In this document: positions 25,318-34,288 of the stretch, piece after piece
How the letters are laid out: each line of letters starts with the position of its first letter
How positions within the stretch are numbered: the stretch's first letter is position 1
Assembly (NCBI GenBank): GCA_030680835.1
Contig: JAUXUD010000001.1
Coordinates: 49,111-113,110, forward strand
Source: Bacteroidota bacterium
GTDB lineage: Bacteria; Bacteroidota; Bacteroidia; UKL13-3
DNA: 64,000 nucleotides
Direction of reading: 5' to 3'
Position numbers and translations under genes: made by a program
The notes under the pieces: generated by a model
What the model saw: the letters and a program-made list of their open reading frames with translations, nothing else
Told to the model about the DNA's origin: nothing
The model's database searches: none

Positions 25318-26286
25318 TTAATCAAACGATTGTCCTTCTCTCGAAGCAATATCCCTGATGGCCTGATATTCCTCCTCGGTAAGATCGTTGAAGAAATAAT
25401 TAATGGGATTGATTTTATTGTCGTTTTTAATTATTTCGTAGTGCACATGCGGGGCGGTAGAGGTTCCGGTTGAACCTACATAGCCAATTAATTCGCCGCG
25501 TTTCACGCTTTGTCCGGGTCTTACTTTCATACGTCTCATATGTGCATATAGTGATTCATAACCAAATCCATGATTAATAATCACATGGTTTCCATACCCG
25601 TTTCCATTTTCTGCAGTGGATACCGTTCCATTCCCTGTGGCATAAATAGGTGTTCCCTGAGGGGCTGTAAAATCAATACCCGAATGAAATTTATGGGTTC
25701 TGAAAATAGGATGAATTCGATATCCCCAACCGGAGGCCACACGCTTCAGATCTTTATTTGAAATGGGTTGAATAGCCGGAATACATGCTAAAAACTGAGT
25801 CTTGTTTTTTGCCAGTTTACTAAGTTCATCAAAAGATTTACTTTGCACATAAACCTGCGCTGATAATTCATCCACTTTTTTGGTTAATGAAATAATCTCT
25901 TCCGAATTGTCATAACCTTCCAATCCGCGATATTTATCCACACCTCCAAAACCCGCTTTTCTTGTGTTAATATCAATAGGTTCAGCTTCAAAAATTGCCC
26001 TGTATATATTTGCATCGCGTTCCTGCAACTCTGTTAAAACTCCGCCCAGTTCTTTAATTTTATGGTTTAATTCCCGCACCTGCAGTTTGTATTGCTCGTT
26101 TTCACGTTTCAAACTTTTTTCTTTTGGAGAGTCCATAAAACTGTAAACTGCAAAAACCATAATTCCTCCTGCAACCGCAGATGCCGACAAAAAACCAAAC
26201 ACGCGCAAAGCAATGGTGGATATACTTATACGAACTTTCTCAAAGTCTAACTTATGGGGATTGTAAAAGTATTTTATTTTTGCCAC
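25318..26286 (-). CDS. M23-family metallopeptidase, cell-wall endopeptidase
   Basis: Protein of 322 residues starting at GTG 26286. One membrane helix lies at about residues 25-50, then a coiled coil (about 55-170), then a LytM/M23 domain. Zinc-site motifs are HKFHSGIDFTAPQG (His and Asp), YAHM and PHVHYEI. All ligands are present, so it is probably an active peptidoglycan endopeptidase in the periplasm. It is divergent from alaS, a common pairing in Bacteroidota. Confidence 0.92.
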   Translation of the reverse strand: MAKIKYFYNPHKLDFEKVRISISTIALRVFGFLSASAVAGGIMVFAVYSFMDSPKEKSLKRENEQYKLQVRELNHKIKELGGVLTELQERDANIYRAIFEAEPIDINTRKAGFGGVDKYRGLEGYDNSEEIISLTKKVDELSAQVYVQSKSFDELSKLAKNKTQFLACIPAIQPISNKDLKRVASGWGYRIHPIFRTHKFHSGIDFTAPQGTPIYATGNGTVSTAENGNGYGNHVIINHGFGYESLYAHMRRMKVRPGQSVKRGELIGYVGSTGTSTAPHVHYEIIKNDNKINPINYFFNDLTEEEYQAIRDIASREGQSFD

Positions 26287-26450
26287 GCTTTAATTTTAAA
26301 TATTTCGAAAAATAAAAATTCAAAAACAAATTACGATTAAGGCTTTTTATTTTACCTTAGCGAACTACTTTAATAGTTTTTTAAGGTGCACGAAAATAAA
26401 ATATTTGAGCTGAATTTAAAATTAAAAATACAAAACACTCACAGTCAGAC

Positions 26451-29126
26451 ATGAACGCCAATCAAGTACGTAAACAATTTCTGGATTTCTTTGAAAGTAA
26501 GGGACATAAAATAGTTTCTTCGGCCCCAATAGTAGTTAAAAATGATCCCACTTTAATGTTTACCAATGCAGGTATGAACCAGTTTAAAGACTGGTTTTTG
26601 GGAAATGAGGAACCAAAATACAAAAGGGTGGCAGATACCCAAAAATGTTTGCGGGTAAGCGGCAAGCATAATGATCTGGAAGAAGTGGGCGTGGATACCT
26701 ATCATCATACCATGTTTGAAATGCTTGGAAACTGGAGCTTTGGCGATTATTTTAAAAAAGAGGCCATTGAATGGGCATGGGAATTATTAACCGAAGTATA
26801 CAAATTGCCCAAAGATCGACTGTACGTTTCGGTGTTTGAAGGAGACGAAAAAGAAAAGCTCGCGTTTGACCAGGAAGCTTATGATAACTGGTGTTTGTGG
26901 ATTGATCCCAAAAGGATTTTAAATGGAAATAAAAAAGACAATTTCTGGGAGATGGGAGATACCGGCCCCTGCGGACCTTGTTCTGAAATACATATAGACT
27001 TGCGTTCGGATGAAGAGCGGAAACAGGTTGATGGAAAAACATTGGTTAATAACGACCATCCACAGGTTATTGAAATTTGGAACAATGTGTTTATGGAGTT
27101 TAACCGCAAGGCAGATGGAAGTCTTGAAAAATTACCTGCCCAGCATGTCGATACCGGAATGGGTTTTGAACGACTATGCAGGGCCATTGAAGCCAAAAGT
27201 TCAAATTATGATACGGATGTATTTATGCCCTATATTCGTTTTATTGAATTGCATTCGGGATTTAAATATCACTTTTCTGATTCAGATGATAAAAAGCATA
27301 GTCATGTCGAGCGAAGTCGAGACATTGCCATGCGCGTGCTTGCAGATCATATCAGAACCATCACTTTTGCCATTCTCGACGGACAGTTGCCATCCAATAC
27401 CGGAGCGGGTTATGTAATCAGGAGAATACTGCGAAGAGCCGTTCGTTATTATTATTCGTTTTTGGATGTGAAAGAACCGTATTTATATAAAATGGTTGCT
27501 TTGGTTGCTGAATCATTTAATGATATTTTTCCGGAGGTAAAACAAAAACAAAGTTTTATTGAAAGTGTAGTAAAAGAAGAAGAACTCGGATTTTTGAAAA
27601 CGCTGGAAAGAGGCATATTGAAAATAAATGACCTGATTGCCGGAACTCAAAACGCTGACAAAAATAATAAGCAGGTGAGTGGATTTGATGCATTTGAGTT
27701 ATTGGATACATATGGTTTTCCCATTGATCTGACGCAATTGATAGCCAAAGAAAATGGTTTTGAAGTGGATATGCCCGGTTTTGAAACGGAGTTACAAAAA
27801 CAAAAAACGCGCTCCCGCAATGCTGCTGCATTAGAAACTGAAGATTGGGTGGTGCTTGAAGACAATGACAATATTCAATTTATTGGTTATGATGTATTGG
27901 AAGCAGACATAAAAATAATGCGTTACCGCAAGGTAAAAAGCAAGGGCAAATCAATGTATCAACTGGTGTTTAACCAAACTCCTTTTTATGCTGAGAGCGG
28001 CGGACAGGTTGGCGATATGGGTATCATTGAAAGCATCAATGAAAGAATAGCCATTATTGATACGCAAAAGGAAAACAACCTGATTATACATATTACCACT
28101 CAGTTGCCCGAGAATCCTGCCGCTTTGTTTACCGCAAAAGTGGATGTGCAGATTCGTAAATTAACAGAAGCCAATCATTCGGCCACACATCTGTTACACG
28201 CAGCATTGCGTAAGGTGCTTGGTCCGCATGTTGAGCAAAAAGGAAGTTTGGTTAACAGTGAATATCTGCGATTCGATTTTTCTCATTTTAAAGGAATGCG
28301 TGATGAAGAAATATCGGAAGTTGAGCAGATCGTTAACCAAAAAATAAGAGAAAATATTCTCCTGGATGAACACAGATACATGCCCATTGAAGAAGCAAAG
28401 AAACTGGGTGCAATGGCTTTGTTTGGTGAAAAATACGGCGATATGGTTCGGGTAATTACTTTTGATGAAAAATACAGTCGTGAGCTTTGCGGAGGTACCC
28501 ATGTTAAAGCAACCGGACAAATTGGTTTATTTAAAATTACAGCCGAATCTGCCATTGCCGCGGGCGTAAGAAGAATAGAAGCCATTACGGCCGATGGTGC
28601 TGAGCACTGGGTAAATCAACAACAAAGTACTTTAAACAGTATTGCAGAGTTGCTAAAAGTTAAAGACATCAGTAAAGCAGTAGAACAATTGATTGCCGAA
28701 AAATCGGAGTTATTAAAAAAACTGGAATTATTGGAGGGAGAAAAAACCCGGTCAATCAAATCACATTTAAAAACATTGGTTCAGCATAAAAATGGAATCA
28801 GCGTATTGATACAAAAAGTGGAAATCCCTTCGGCAGATCAGTTAAAAAATTTATCCTTTCAATTGAGAAATGAAATTGAAAACCTATATTGTGTGCTGGC
28901 TTGCGAGTTAAATGGTAAACCCATGCTAAGCATCATACTATCTGACAATATTGTAGCGGAACACAAATTGCATGCAGGAAGTCTGGTAAAAACATTCGCC
29001 AAACACATTCAGGGTGGCGGTGGGGGGCAACCTTTTTATGCAACGGCCGGTGGTAATAACAGTAATGGAATTGAAGCTGCATTAAAAGAGGCTTTTATTA
29101 CTTTTGAAAACATTAAAACAAATTGA
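26451..29126 (+). CDS. alaS: Alanyl-tRNA synthetase
   Basis: Class II synthetase of 891 residues. The catalytic core is N-terminal (MTNAGMNQFKDWFLG-type motif at LMFTNAGMNQFKDWF, then WEMGDTGPCGPCSEIH). The editing domain contains HSATHLLHA and CGGTHV zinc ligands, and the C-terminal C-Ala domain has the Gly-rich IQGGGGGQPFYATAGG. An odd feature is residues 284-292, SHVERSRDI: they are encoded by a hairpin-forming sequence (27301-27325) that looks like an inserted repeat between KKH and the conserved DIAMRVLADHIRT. The frame remains open, and flanking motifs are intact, so the enzyme should be functional. Confidence 0.97.
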   Translation: MNANQVRKQFLDFFESKGHKIVSSAPIVVKNDPTLMFTNAGMNQFKDWFLGNEEPKYKRVADTQKCLRVSGKHNDLEEVGVDTYHHTMFEMLGNWSFGDYFKKEAIEWAWELLTEVYKLPKDRLYVSVFEGDEKEKLAFDQEAYDNWCLWIDPKRILNGNKKDNFWEMGDTGPCGPCSEIHIDLRSDEERKQVDGKTLVNNDHPQVIEIWNNVFMEFNRKADGSLEKLPAQHVDTGMGFERLCRAIEAKSSNYDTDVFMPYIRFIELHSGFKYHFSDSDDKKHSHVERSRDIAMRVLADHIRTITFAILDGQLPSNTGAGYVIRRILRRAVRYYYSFLDVKEPYLYKMVALVAESFNDIFPEVKQKQSFIESVVKEEELGFLKTLERGILKINDLIAGTQNADKNNKQVSGFDAFELLDTYGFPIDLTQLIAKENGFEVDMPGFETELQKQKTRSRNAAALETEDWVVLEDNDNIQFIGYDVLEADIKIMRYRKVKSKGKSMYQLVFNQTPFYAESGGQVGDMGIIESINERIAIIDTQKENNLIIHITTQLPENPAALFTAKVDVQIRKLTEANHSATHLLHAALRKVLGPHVEQKGSLVNSEYLRFDFSHFKGMRDEEISEVEQIVNQKIRENILLDEHRYMPIEEAKKLGAMALFGEKYGDMVRVITFDEKYSRELCGGTHVKATGQIGLFKITAESAIAAGVRRIEAITADGAEHWVNQQQSTLNSIAELLKVKDISKAVEQLIAEKSELLKKLELLEGEKTRSIKSHLKTLVQHKNGISVLIQKVEIPSADQLKNLSFQLRNEIENLYCVLACELNGKPMLSIILSDNIVAEHKLHAGSLVKTFAKHIQGGGGGQPFYATAGGNNSNGIEAALKEAFITFENIKTN
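27301..27325 (+). repeat. Palindromic repeat element embedded in frame in alaS
   Basis: The core ATGTCGAGCGAAGTCGAGAC and its flanks fold as a 7-bp stem (one 2-base bulge) around GCGAAG. I recall the GTCGAGCGAAGTCGAGAC core as a frequent intergenic repeat in Bacteroidota; here it codes for part of AlaRS. Confidence 0.55.
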
Positions 29127-29215
29127 CCTTTAAAATCTTTCCAATGAAATAATATTGCAATTCAAAGTAAAAGGATACCTAACAATTGTATTAAAATCCA
29201 ATAACCTGTTATCAC

Positions 29216-29249
29216 AAAAAAAGGCCGTTAAAAATAGCGGCCTTTTTTT
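29216..29249 (+). terminator. Intrinsic terminator of alaS
   Basis: GGCCG (29223-29227) pairs with CGGCC (29238-29242), extended by A7/T7 flanks, ending in a T-run. The remainder of the 247-bp gap to the next gene is AT-rich with no other feature I can support. Confidence 0.88.
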
Positions 29250-29373
29250 ATGCAACTTTCTTTGCTAAAAAACTGACAAAACTTTTGTGATTATTTTAAA
29301 TAAAAAACAAGAGGCATTAACCTGAAATATAAATCTGGAAATTTTTTAATTTTTAATATTAATTTATAAAACA

Positions 29374-30114
29374 ATGAAAACAACGAACCTGTTTACGATT
29401 GCATTGGCAATTATTACAATTTTTTCTTCATGTAAAAAAGACAATCCGGTAAAACCTCTTGGACCTGAACCTAAAAAATGTTTGTTAGCAAACGAATTTG
29501 ACGGAAAATTTTTCAATGCTTATTTTTATTCTACCGACCACAGTAAAATTAGCCAAACAAAATACAAATCGGACAATTACCCGGATACTTCTGTTACCGA
29601 TTATATATATACAGGTAATGTGATAGCGTTAAAGAATCTATCAGGAGCTGTTTTTAACAGGTATTACATCAATTCCAACGGCTATATTGATAGTTCTGTT
29701 TCCAATAATCAGGGTTATTATATGAAGTATACGTATAGCTATTATCCGGACGGATATTTGAGCCAATCTATAAATCAAGGGTATTTTGGAACATTTGAAT
29801 TTTTTAGTGATTCCCGTTATTTTTATCAGAATGGAAATTTAGTACGGTCTGTATCCTATCAGGAATCAGGCGATTCTGTTGAATTCACTTACGATTATTT
29901 TACGGATCAGAAAAACCACTTTGGAAAATCAATTGAAATACAGCAAATGACAGGTAAACAATCGAAAAATTTATTAAAAAGCATAACTAGAAACATTGGT
30001 TTTTCATACAAATACACCTATCAATATAACGCAGATCAGTTGCCTTTCAAAAAGATTCAGGTTAATGCCAATAATGATACGATAACTACATTATATAACT
30101 GGACTTGTTATTAG
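29374..30114 (+). CDS. Hypothetical lipoprotein, member of a tandem pair
   Basis: Protein of 246 residues with signal MKTTNLFTIALAIITIFSSC (Cys20) and then KKDNPVKPLGP. The body contains repeated Tyr-rich strand motifs (KYTYSYYPDGYLSQ, SVEFTYDYFTDQKNHFGK, YKYTYQYNADQLPFKKI) of the YD/DUF4595-like kind, suggesting a beta-sheet surface protein. It shares layout and motifs with the next gene. Function unknown. Confidence 0.7.
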   Translation: MKTTNLFTIALAIITIFSSCKKDNPVKPLGPEPKKCLLANEFDGKFFNAYFYSTDHSKISQTKYKSDNYPDTSVTDYIYTGNVIALKNLSGAVFNRYYINSNGYIDSSVSNNQGYYMKYTYSYYPDGYLSQSINQGYFGTFEFFSDSRYFYQNGNLVRSVSYQESGDSVEFTYDYFTDQKNHFGKSIEIQQMTGKQSKNLLKSITRNIGFSYKYTYQYNADQLPFKKIQVNANNDTITTLYNWTCY

Positions 30115-30251
30115 TTTGGCAAGCTGCAGCTTAATCTTTTTGGATGTGTAAATTGTGTGAATTACATAATGCAATAATCAACTGCAAAAGATTTTAATAA
30201 AATTCATTGTAATTATACTAATTTCGATCGTTCAAAAAAAAAATAAATACA

Positions 30252-30995
30252 ATGAAAAAAAGATCACAAATTTTAAACCTGTTGATTTGCATTATGCTGT
30301 TTACGGCTGCTTGTAAAAAAGACAATCCATTGCCGCAACCGGTAGTAGTTGAAACACCAAAATGTTTTATTAAAAAGGTTCTAAATGAAACCAATAGTCA
30401 AATTTGTGATTATAATAATCAAAACAAATTGATCAGAACGATTGATATCAATGGGACCGATTCTGTATTTACAGATTTTGAATATATAGGCAAAGTGGTA
30501 ACGCTTAAAAATCCAAAAACAGACCTTGTTCAAACATTTTATTTAAACAATAATGGTTATGCTGATAGTGCCACGATATATGAAGCAGGAAAAATAAATA
30601 TTAAAATAAAGATGATTCTGAATGCTGAAGGTTACCTTATTGAACAAAGACAAACCGGAACGATAACCTTTGGAGGAACATACCCTATAAATGAAATTAA
30701 CACCATAGAGTATTTAAATGGAAATGCCATAAAAATTACAACAAATAATCTTGGAACGCTCTCAATAGTTACATATGAATACTATGCAGATAAAATAAAC
30801 TATTCGGCACCCAGTGAAGAAGCACAGTCATTTATTAAATCGAATAAAAAACTGCTTAAGAAATTTACCAACGAGGATGGCACTTTCATGAATTATTTAT
30901 ATTTGTTGGATAATAATGGTAAAGTAATGGAGATTATGAAAACCAATCAGGCTAATAAAGTAACGAATACCTTTAATACCTGGTTTTGTAAATGA
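30252..30995 (+). CDS. Hypothetical lipoprotein, second member of the tandem pair
   Basis: Protein of 247 residues with signal MKKRSQILNLLICIMLFTAAC (Cys21), again followed by KKDNP. It shares with the preceding gene the order of motifs: a lysine-cysteine start (PKCF), DFEYIGKVVTLKN against DYIYTGNVIALKN, YLNNNGYADS against YINSNGYIDS, and a C-terminal W-C. This indicates an old duplication rather than a recent one. No enzyme motif is visible. Confidence 0.7.
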   Translation: MKKRSQILNLLICIMLFTAACKKDNPLPQPVVVETPKCFIKKVLNETNSQICDYNNQNKLIRTIDINGTDSVFTDFEYIGKVVTLKNPKTDLVQTFYLNNNGYADSATIYEAGKINIKIKMILNAEGYLIEQRQTGTITFGGTYPINEINTIEYLNGNAIKITTNNLGTLSIVTYEYYADKINYSAPSEEAQSFIKSNKKLLKKFTNEDGTFMNYLYLLDNNGKVMEIMKTNQANKVTNTFNTWFCK

Positions 30996-31130
30996 TTTGA
31001 GTTTTCAATAAACATAATTCGAAAAAATTTTATTGATTATATCAGACCGCACCAATACAAATTATATACACCTATAATTATTTAAACTTTTAAGGTTACT
31101 ACCGGAGTTTGTCTTTGTCTCTTGATTTCT

Positions 31131-32336
31131 ATGGATAAAAAAGAAAGAATTTTACTCCACACTCTGGCAGCGGTTAACTTTACCAATATCATGGATTTCA
31201 TGATTATGATGCCGCTGGGTCCGCAGTTAATGCGCATATTTCATATTAGCCCGCAGCAATTTGGAGGGCTGGTTTCCAGTTATACCATCAGTGCAGGAGT
31301 ATCAGGTTTTTTTGCAGCATTTTTAATTGACAAGTTTGATCGCAAGCGAGCACTCACAATTATGTATATCGGATTTATTACCGGTACAATTATTTGTGGC
31401 ATTTCACAAAGCTATGGAATTTTAATGGGCGCAAGGATTTTCACCGGTATTTTTGGGGGTGTTTTGGGAGCTATTGTTTTATCCATAGTAGGCGATGTAA
31501 TACCCATTGAAAGGCGCGGACAAGCAATGGGAATGATTATGACTGCCTTTTCGGTGGCTTCAGTTTTTGGGGTACCCTTTGGTTTGTTTATGGCAGCACA
31601 TACGTTTTTGGGCTGGCATGCTCCATTCCTTTTCTTGGGTTTTTGCGGTATGCCCATCGGTTTTTTAATTTTTAAATATGTACCTCACATCAACAAACAC
31701 GTTAAAGCCAACGAAGGGATAACTCCTATGGAGGTATTGAAAGCAATCGCATCAAGTAATAATCAATTACTGGCATTATTGTTAATGGTGGTTATCATGA
31801 TGGGCCATTTTTCAATCATTCCTTTTTTAAGTCCTTATATGGTGTCAAATGTTGGCTTTTCTGAATCGGATATTGCATATATATATTTTATAGGTGGTGC
31901 ATTAACAATTTTTACCTCACCTTATATTGGCAAGTTGGCCGATAAACGCGGCAAGTATAAAATTTTTATGATTTTTGTATTGTTAAGTACAATCCCAGTT
32001 TTTTTAATAACCAATATGCCCCAAATAAATATGGGGTGGGCATTATGTGTTACTGCTTTTTTCTTTATATTTTCAAGTGGCAGGTTTGGTCCCGCTCAGG
32101 CAATGGTTACAGGTTCTGTTGATCCCAGAATAAGAGGCAGTTTTATGAGTATAAATTCTTCGCTGCAACAATTAACAGCGGGTTTTGCAGCATACCTTGC
32201 AGGCATCATTGTTACAAAGTCTCCCGATTCTACTTTGCAAGGTTATCATATTGTTGGATACATGGCAATCACATTTACACTTTTCAGTATATTAATAGCA
32301 CGAAAACTAAAAACTTTTGACGGAAATGCTTATTAA
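31131..32336 (+). CDS. MFS transporter
   Basis: Twelve-helix major facilitator of 401 residues. The loop 2-3 motif reads DKFDRKRALTIM (MFS motif A) and the equivalent in the second half is GKLADKRGKYKIF. The N-terminal region (FTNIMDFMIMMPLGPQLMRIF) resembles the DHA1/AraJ-type drug or sugar exporters. The substrate cannot be named. ATG at 31131 is preferred over the TTG at 31122. Confidence 0.85.
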   Translation: MDKKERILLHTLAAVNFTNIMDFMIMMPLGPQLMRIFHISPQQFGGLVSSYTISAGVSGFFAAFLIDKFDRKRALTIMYIGFITGTIICGISQSYGILMGARIFTGIFGGVLGAIVLSIVGDVIPIERRGQAMGMIMTAFSVASVFGVPFGLFMAAHTFLGWHAPFLFLGFCGMPIGFLIFKYVPHINKHVKANEGITPMEVLKAIASSNNQLLALLLMVVIMMGHFSIIPFLSPYMVSNVGFSESDIAYIYFIGGALTIFTSPYIGKLADKRGKYKIFMIFVLLSTIPVFLITNMPQINMGWALCVTAFFFIFSSGRFGPAQAMVTGSVDPRIRGSFMSINSSLQQLTAGFAAYLAGIIVTKSPDSTLQGYHIVGYMAITFTLFSILIARKLKTFDGNAY

Positions 32337-32508
32337 ATCGAATTTTTTTCTAATATTTTAAGCTTTAGTTAAAATATTATTTACTTCAAAATAATTCCAA
32401 ATGGGAGTATATAATATTTAAATGGAAGTTAATATTGTTTATCATTTGCGTGTATATTTTTTAATGAAAATTTAATGTTTTTAATCATTTTTTCTATCAA
32501 AAATAAAA

Positions 32509-32516
32509 TACTTTCG
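32509..32516 (+). promoter_or_regulatory. Candidate -7 element ahead of the zinc-ribbon protein
   Basis: TACTTTCG is one base off TAnnTTTG and only five bases upstream of the ATG at 32521. If real, the transcript would be almost leaderless. Confidence 0.25.
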
Positions 32517-32520
32517 TAAG

Positions 32521-32829
32521 ATGCCTAGGGAGATTTATTACTTTGTTTCTTTAGTAATTAGCCTAACATTTTTGTGGTGGTTACTAAAAAATGTTACCCT
32601 TACTCATGCATGTCCAAAATGTGGTAGCAATGATTATGTTAAGCGAGTAAACAGGGGAATTATTTCAAAATACTTTTTGTTTTTTATGTTTGCCAAAAAA
32701 TTTCGTTGTTCCAAATGCTGGAAAGAGTATTTTCAGTTATTTGGGGCATATAAACCCGATCCGAATTCTCATCCACTAAAGAAAGAAATGGAATCTCCAC
32801 AGATTTTAGCAGAGAATAACAAGTCCTGA
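32521..32829 (+). CDS. Small membrane protein with a zinc-ribbon-like Cys motif
   Basis: Protein of 102 residues. One membrane helix (about residues 5-22) is followed by CPKCGSNDYVKR, a second hydrophobic stretch (YFLFFMFAKK) and CSKCWKEYF, so the two CxxC pairs can form a zinc ribbon. I know no named family. It ends five bases before the stop of the convergent pyrC gene and is otherwise isolated; the 184-bp spacer before it is very AT-rich. Confidence 0.6.
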   Translation: MPREIYYFVSLVISLTFLWWLLKNVTLTHACPKCGSNDYVKRVNRGIISKYFLFFMFAKKFRCSKCWKEYFQLFGAYKPDPNSHPLKKEMESPQILAENNKS

Positions 32830-32833
32830 GATA

Positions 32834-34171
32834 TTATCTGTTAAAACGCAAACGCATTCCTAAATTACTTTCGTTGAACTGCCCGTTTTGATATGCAATA
32901 TGTCCGTTTACCAGCGTGTGGGTTATCACTGAATCAAATCGCTCACCTTCAAAAGGACTCCATCCGCATTTGTATAAAATATTGCTTTTATTAACGGTAT
33001 ATGATTGGTTCATGTCAACCAAAACCAGATCGGCATAATACCCTTCCCTGATAAATCCCCTTCTGTCAATTTCAAATAGGGTAGCAACATGATGTGCAGT
33101 TTTTTCAGCAATTTTTTCCATGCTTATTTTACCTTGTTTACAAAGTTGTATCAGCGCATTTAAACTATGCTGAACCAGGGGTCCGCCTGATGGAGATTTT
33201 AAATAAGGCTGACTTTTTTCAAGCCAGGTATGTGGCGCATGGTCGGTTGCAATTACATCAATGCGGTTATCCGAAACAGCCTGTAGAATGGCATCCCGGT
33301 CGCTTTCTTTTTTTATTGCCGGATTCCATTTAATCAGGTTGCCTTTTGTGGCATAATCGCTGTCGCTGAACCAAAGGTGATGCACACAGGCTTCGGCAGT
33401 AATCCGCTTTTTAATCAGGGGGATTTTATTATCAAATAAAGAAAGTTCTTTGGCAGTACTGATGTGTAAAATATGCAAGCGTGTATTGTGCTTTTTGGCC
33501 AATTCAACTGCAAATGATGAAGATAGATAACAGGCTTCTTCGCTTCTGATGTGCGGATGTATGGAAGGGGGTAAATCTTCACCGTATTCGGCAATGTATG
33601 CTGCCTGATTTTTTTTAATCAGCGGATCATGTTCGCAATGGGTTGCAATGAGGGTATCTACATTTTTGAAAATATTTTCCAATGCATCCGGGTTATCCAC
33701 CAGCATGTCTCCCGTGCTTGAACCCATAAAAATTTTTACGCCACAGATATTAACCGGATCAACTTTTAATAACTCTTCAATATTGTGGTTTGTGGTGCCC
33801 ATATAAAAACTAAAATTTGACAGGGAACAGTTGGCGGCTAAAGTGTATTTATCTTCAAGTAAATCAATGGTAGTAGCCGATGGGATGGTATTGGGCATTT
33901 CCATATAACTGGTTACACCTCCCGCTACAGCAGCTTTGGCTTCGGTATAAATTTCACCTTTATGGGTCAGGCCCGGTTCCCTGAAATGCACCTGATCATC
34001 AATTAAACCCGGAAAAAGATATTTACCTGCAGCGTCAATAAGGATATCTGCATGCATTGATATACCCTGGCGTTCTATTTTTTCGATAAACTTACCTTTA
34101 ATATAAACATCGGCAAAGTATATTTCACCTTCATTTACCAATTGTGCATTTTTAATCAGTATGGTTTTCAT
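32834..34171 (-). CDS. pyrC: Dihydroorotase
   Basis: Amidohydrolase of 445 residues for the third step of pyrimidine synthesis (carbamoyl-aspartate to dihydroorotate). Metal-site motifs are DDQVHFREPGLTHKGE, THCEHD, LHILHIST and ATDHAPHTWLEK. The first motif is normally DxHxH, but here reads QVH, so one metal His is Gln. The DDQVHFREPG variant is, as I recall, typical of Bacteroidota dihydroorotases, so it does not by itself imply loss of activity. Confidence 0.92.
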   Translation of the reverse strand: MKTILIKNAQLVNEGEIYFADVYIKGKFIEKIERQGISMHADILIDAAGKYLFPGLIDDQVHFREPGLTHKGEIYTEAKAAVAGGVTSYMEMPNTIPSATTIDLLEDKYTLAANCSLSNFSFYMGTTNHNIEELLKVDPVNICGVKIFMGSSTGDMLVDNPDALENIFKNVDTLIATHCEHDPLIKKNQAAYIAEYGEDLPPSIHPHIRSEEACYLSSSFAVELAKKHNTRLHILHISTAKELSLFDNKIPLIKKRITAEACVHHLWFSDSDYATKGNLIKWNPAIKKESDRDAILQAVSDNRIDVIATDHAPHTWLEKSQPYLKSPSGGPLVQHSLNALIQLCKQGKISMEKIAEKTAHHVATLFEIDRRGFIREGYYADLVLVDMNQSYTVNKSNILYKCGWSPFEGERFDSVITHTLVNGHIAYQNGQFNESNLGMRLRFNR

Positions 34172-34288
34172 TGTAATGCGAACTTACTACTTTTGGAATT
34201 ATATGAACAATAACATTAGAATTGTTTTTACTCACAGGCATCCGGCAAAGACATTTCTATATTTTTAATTACTTTCGCCCAATTAATA

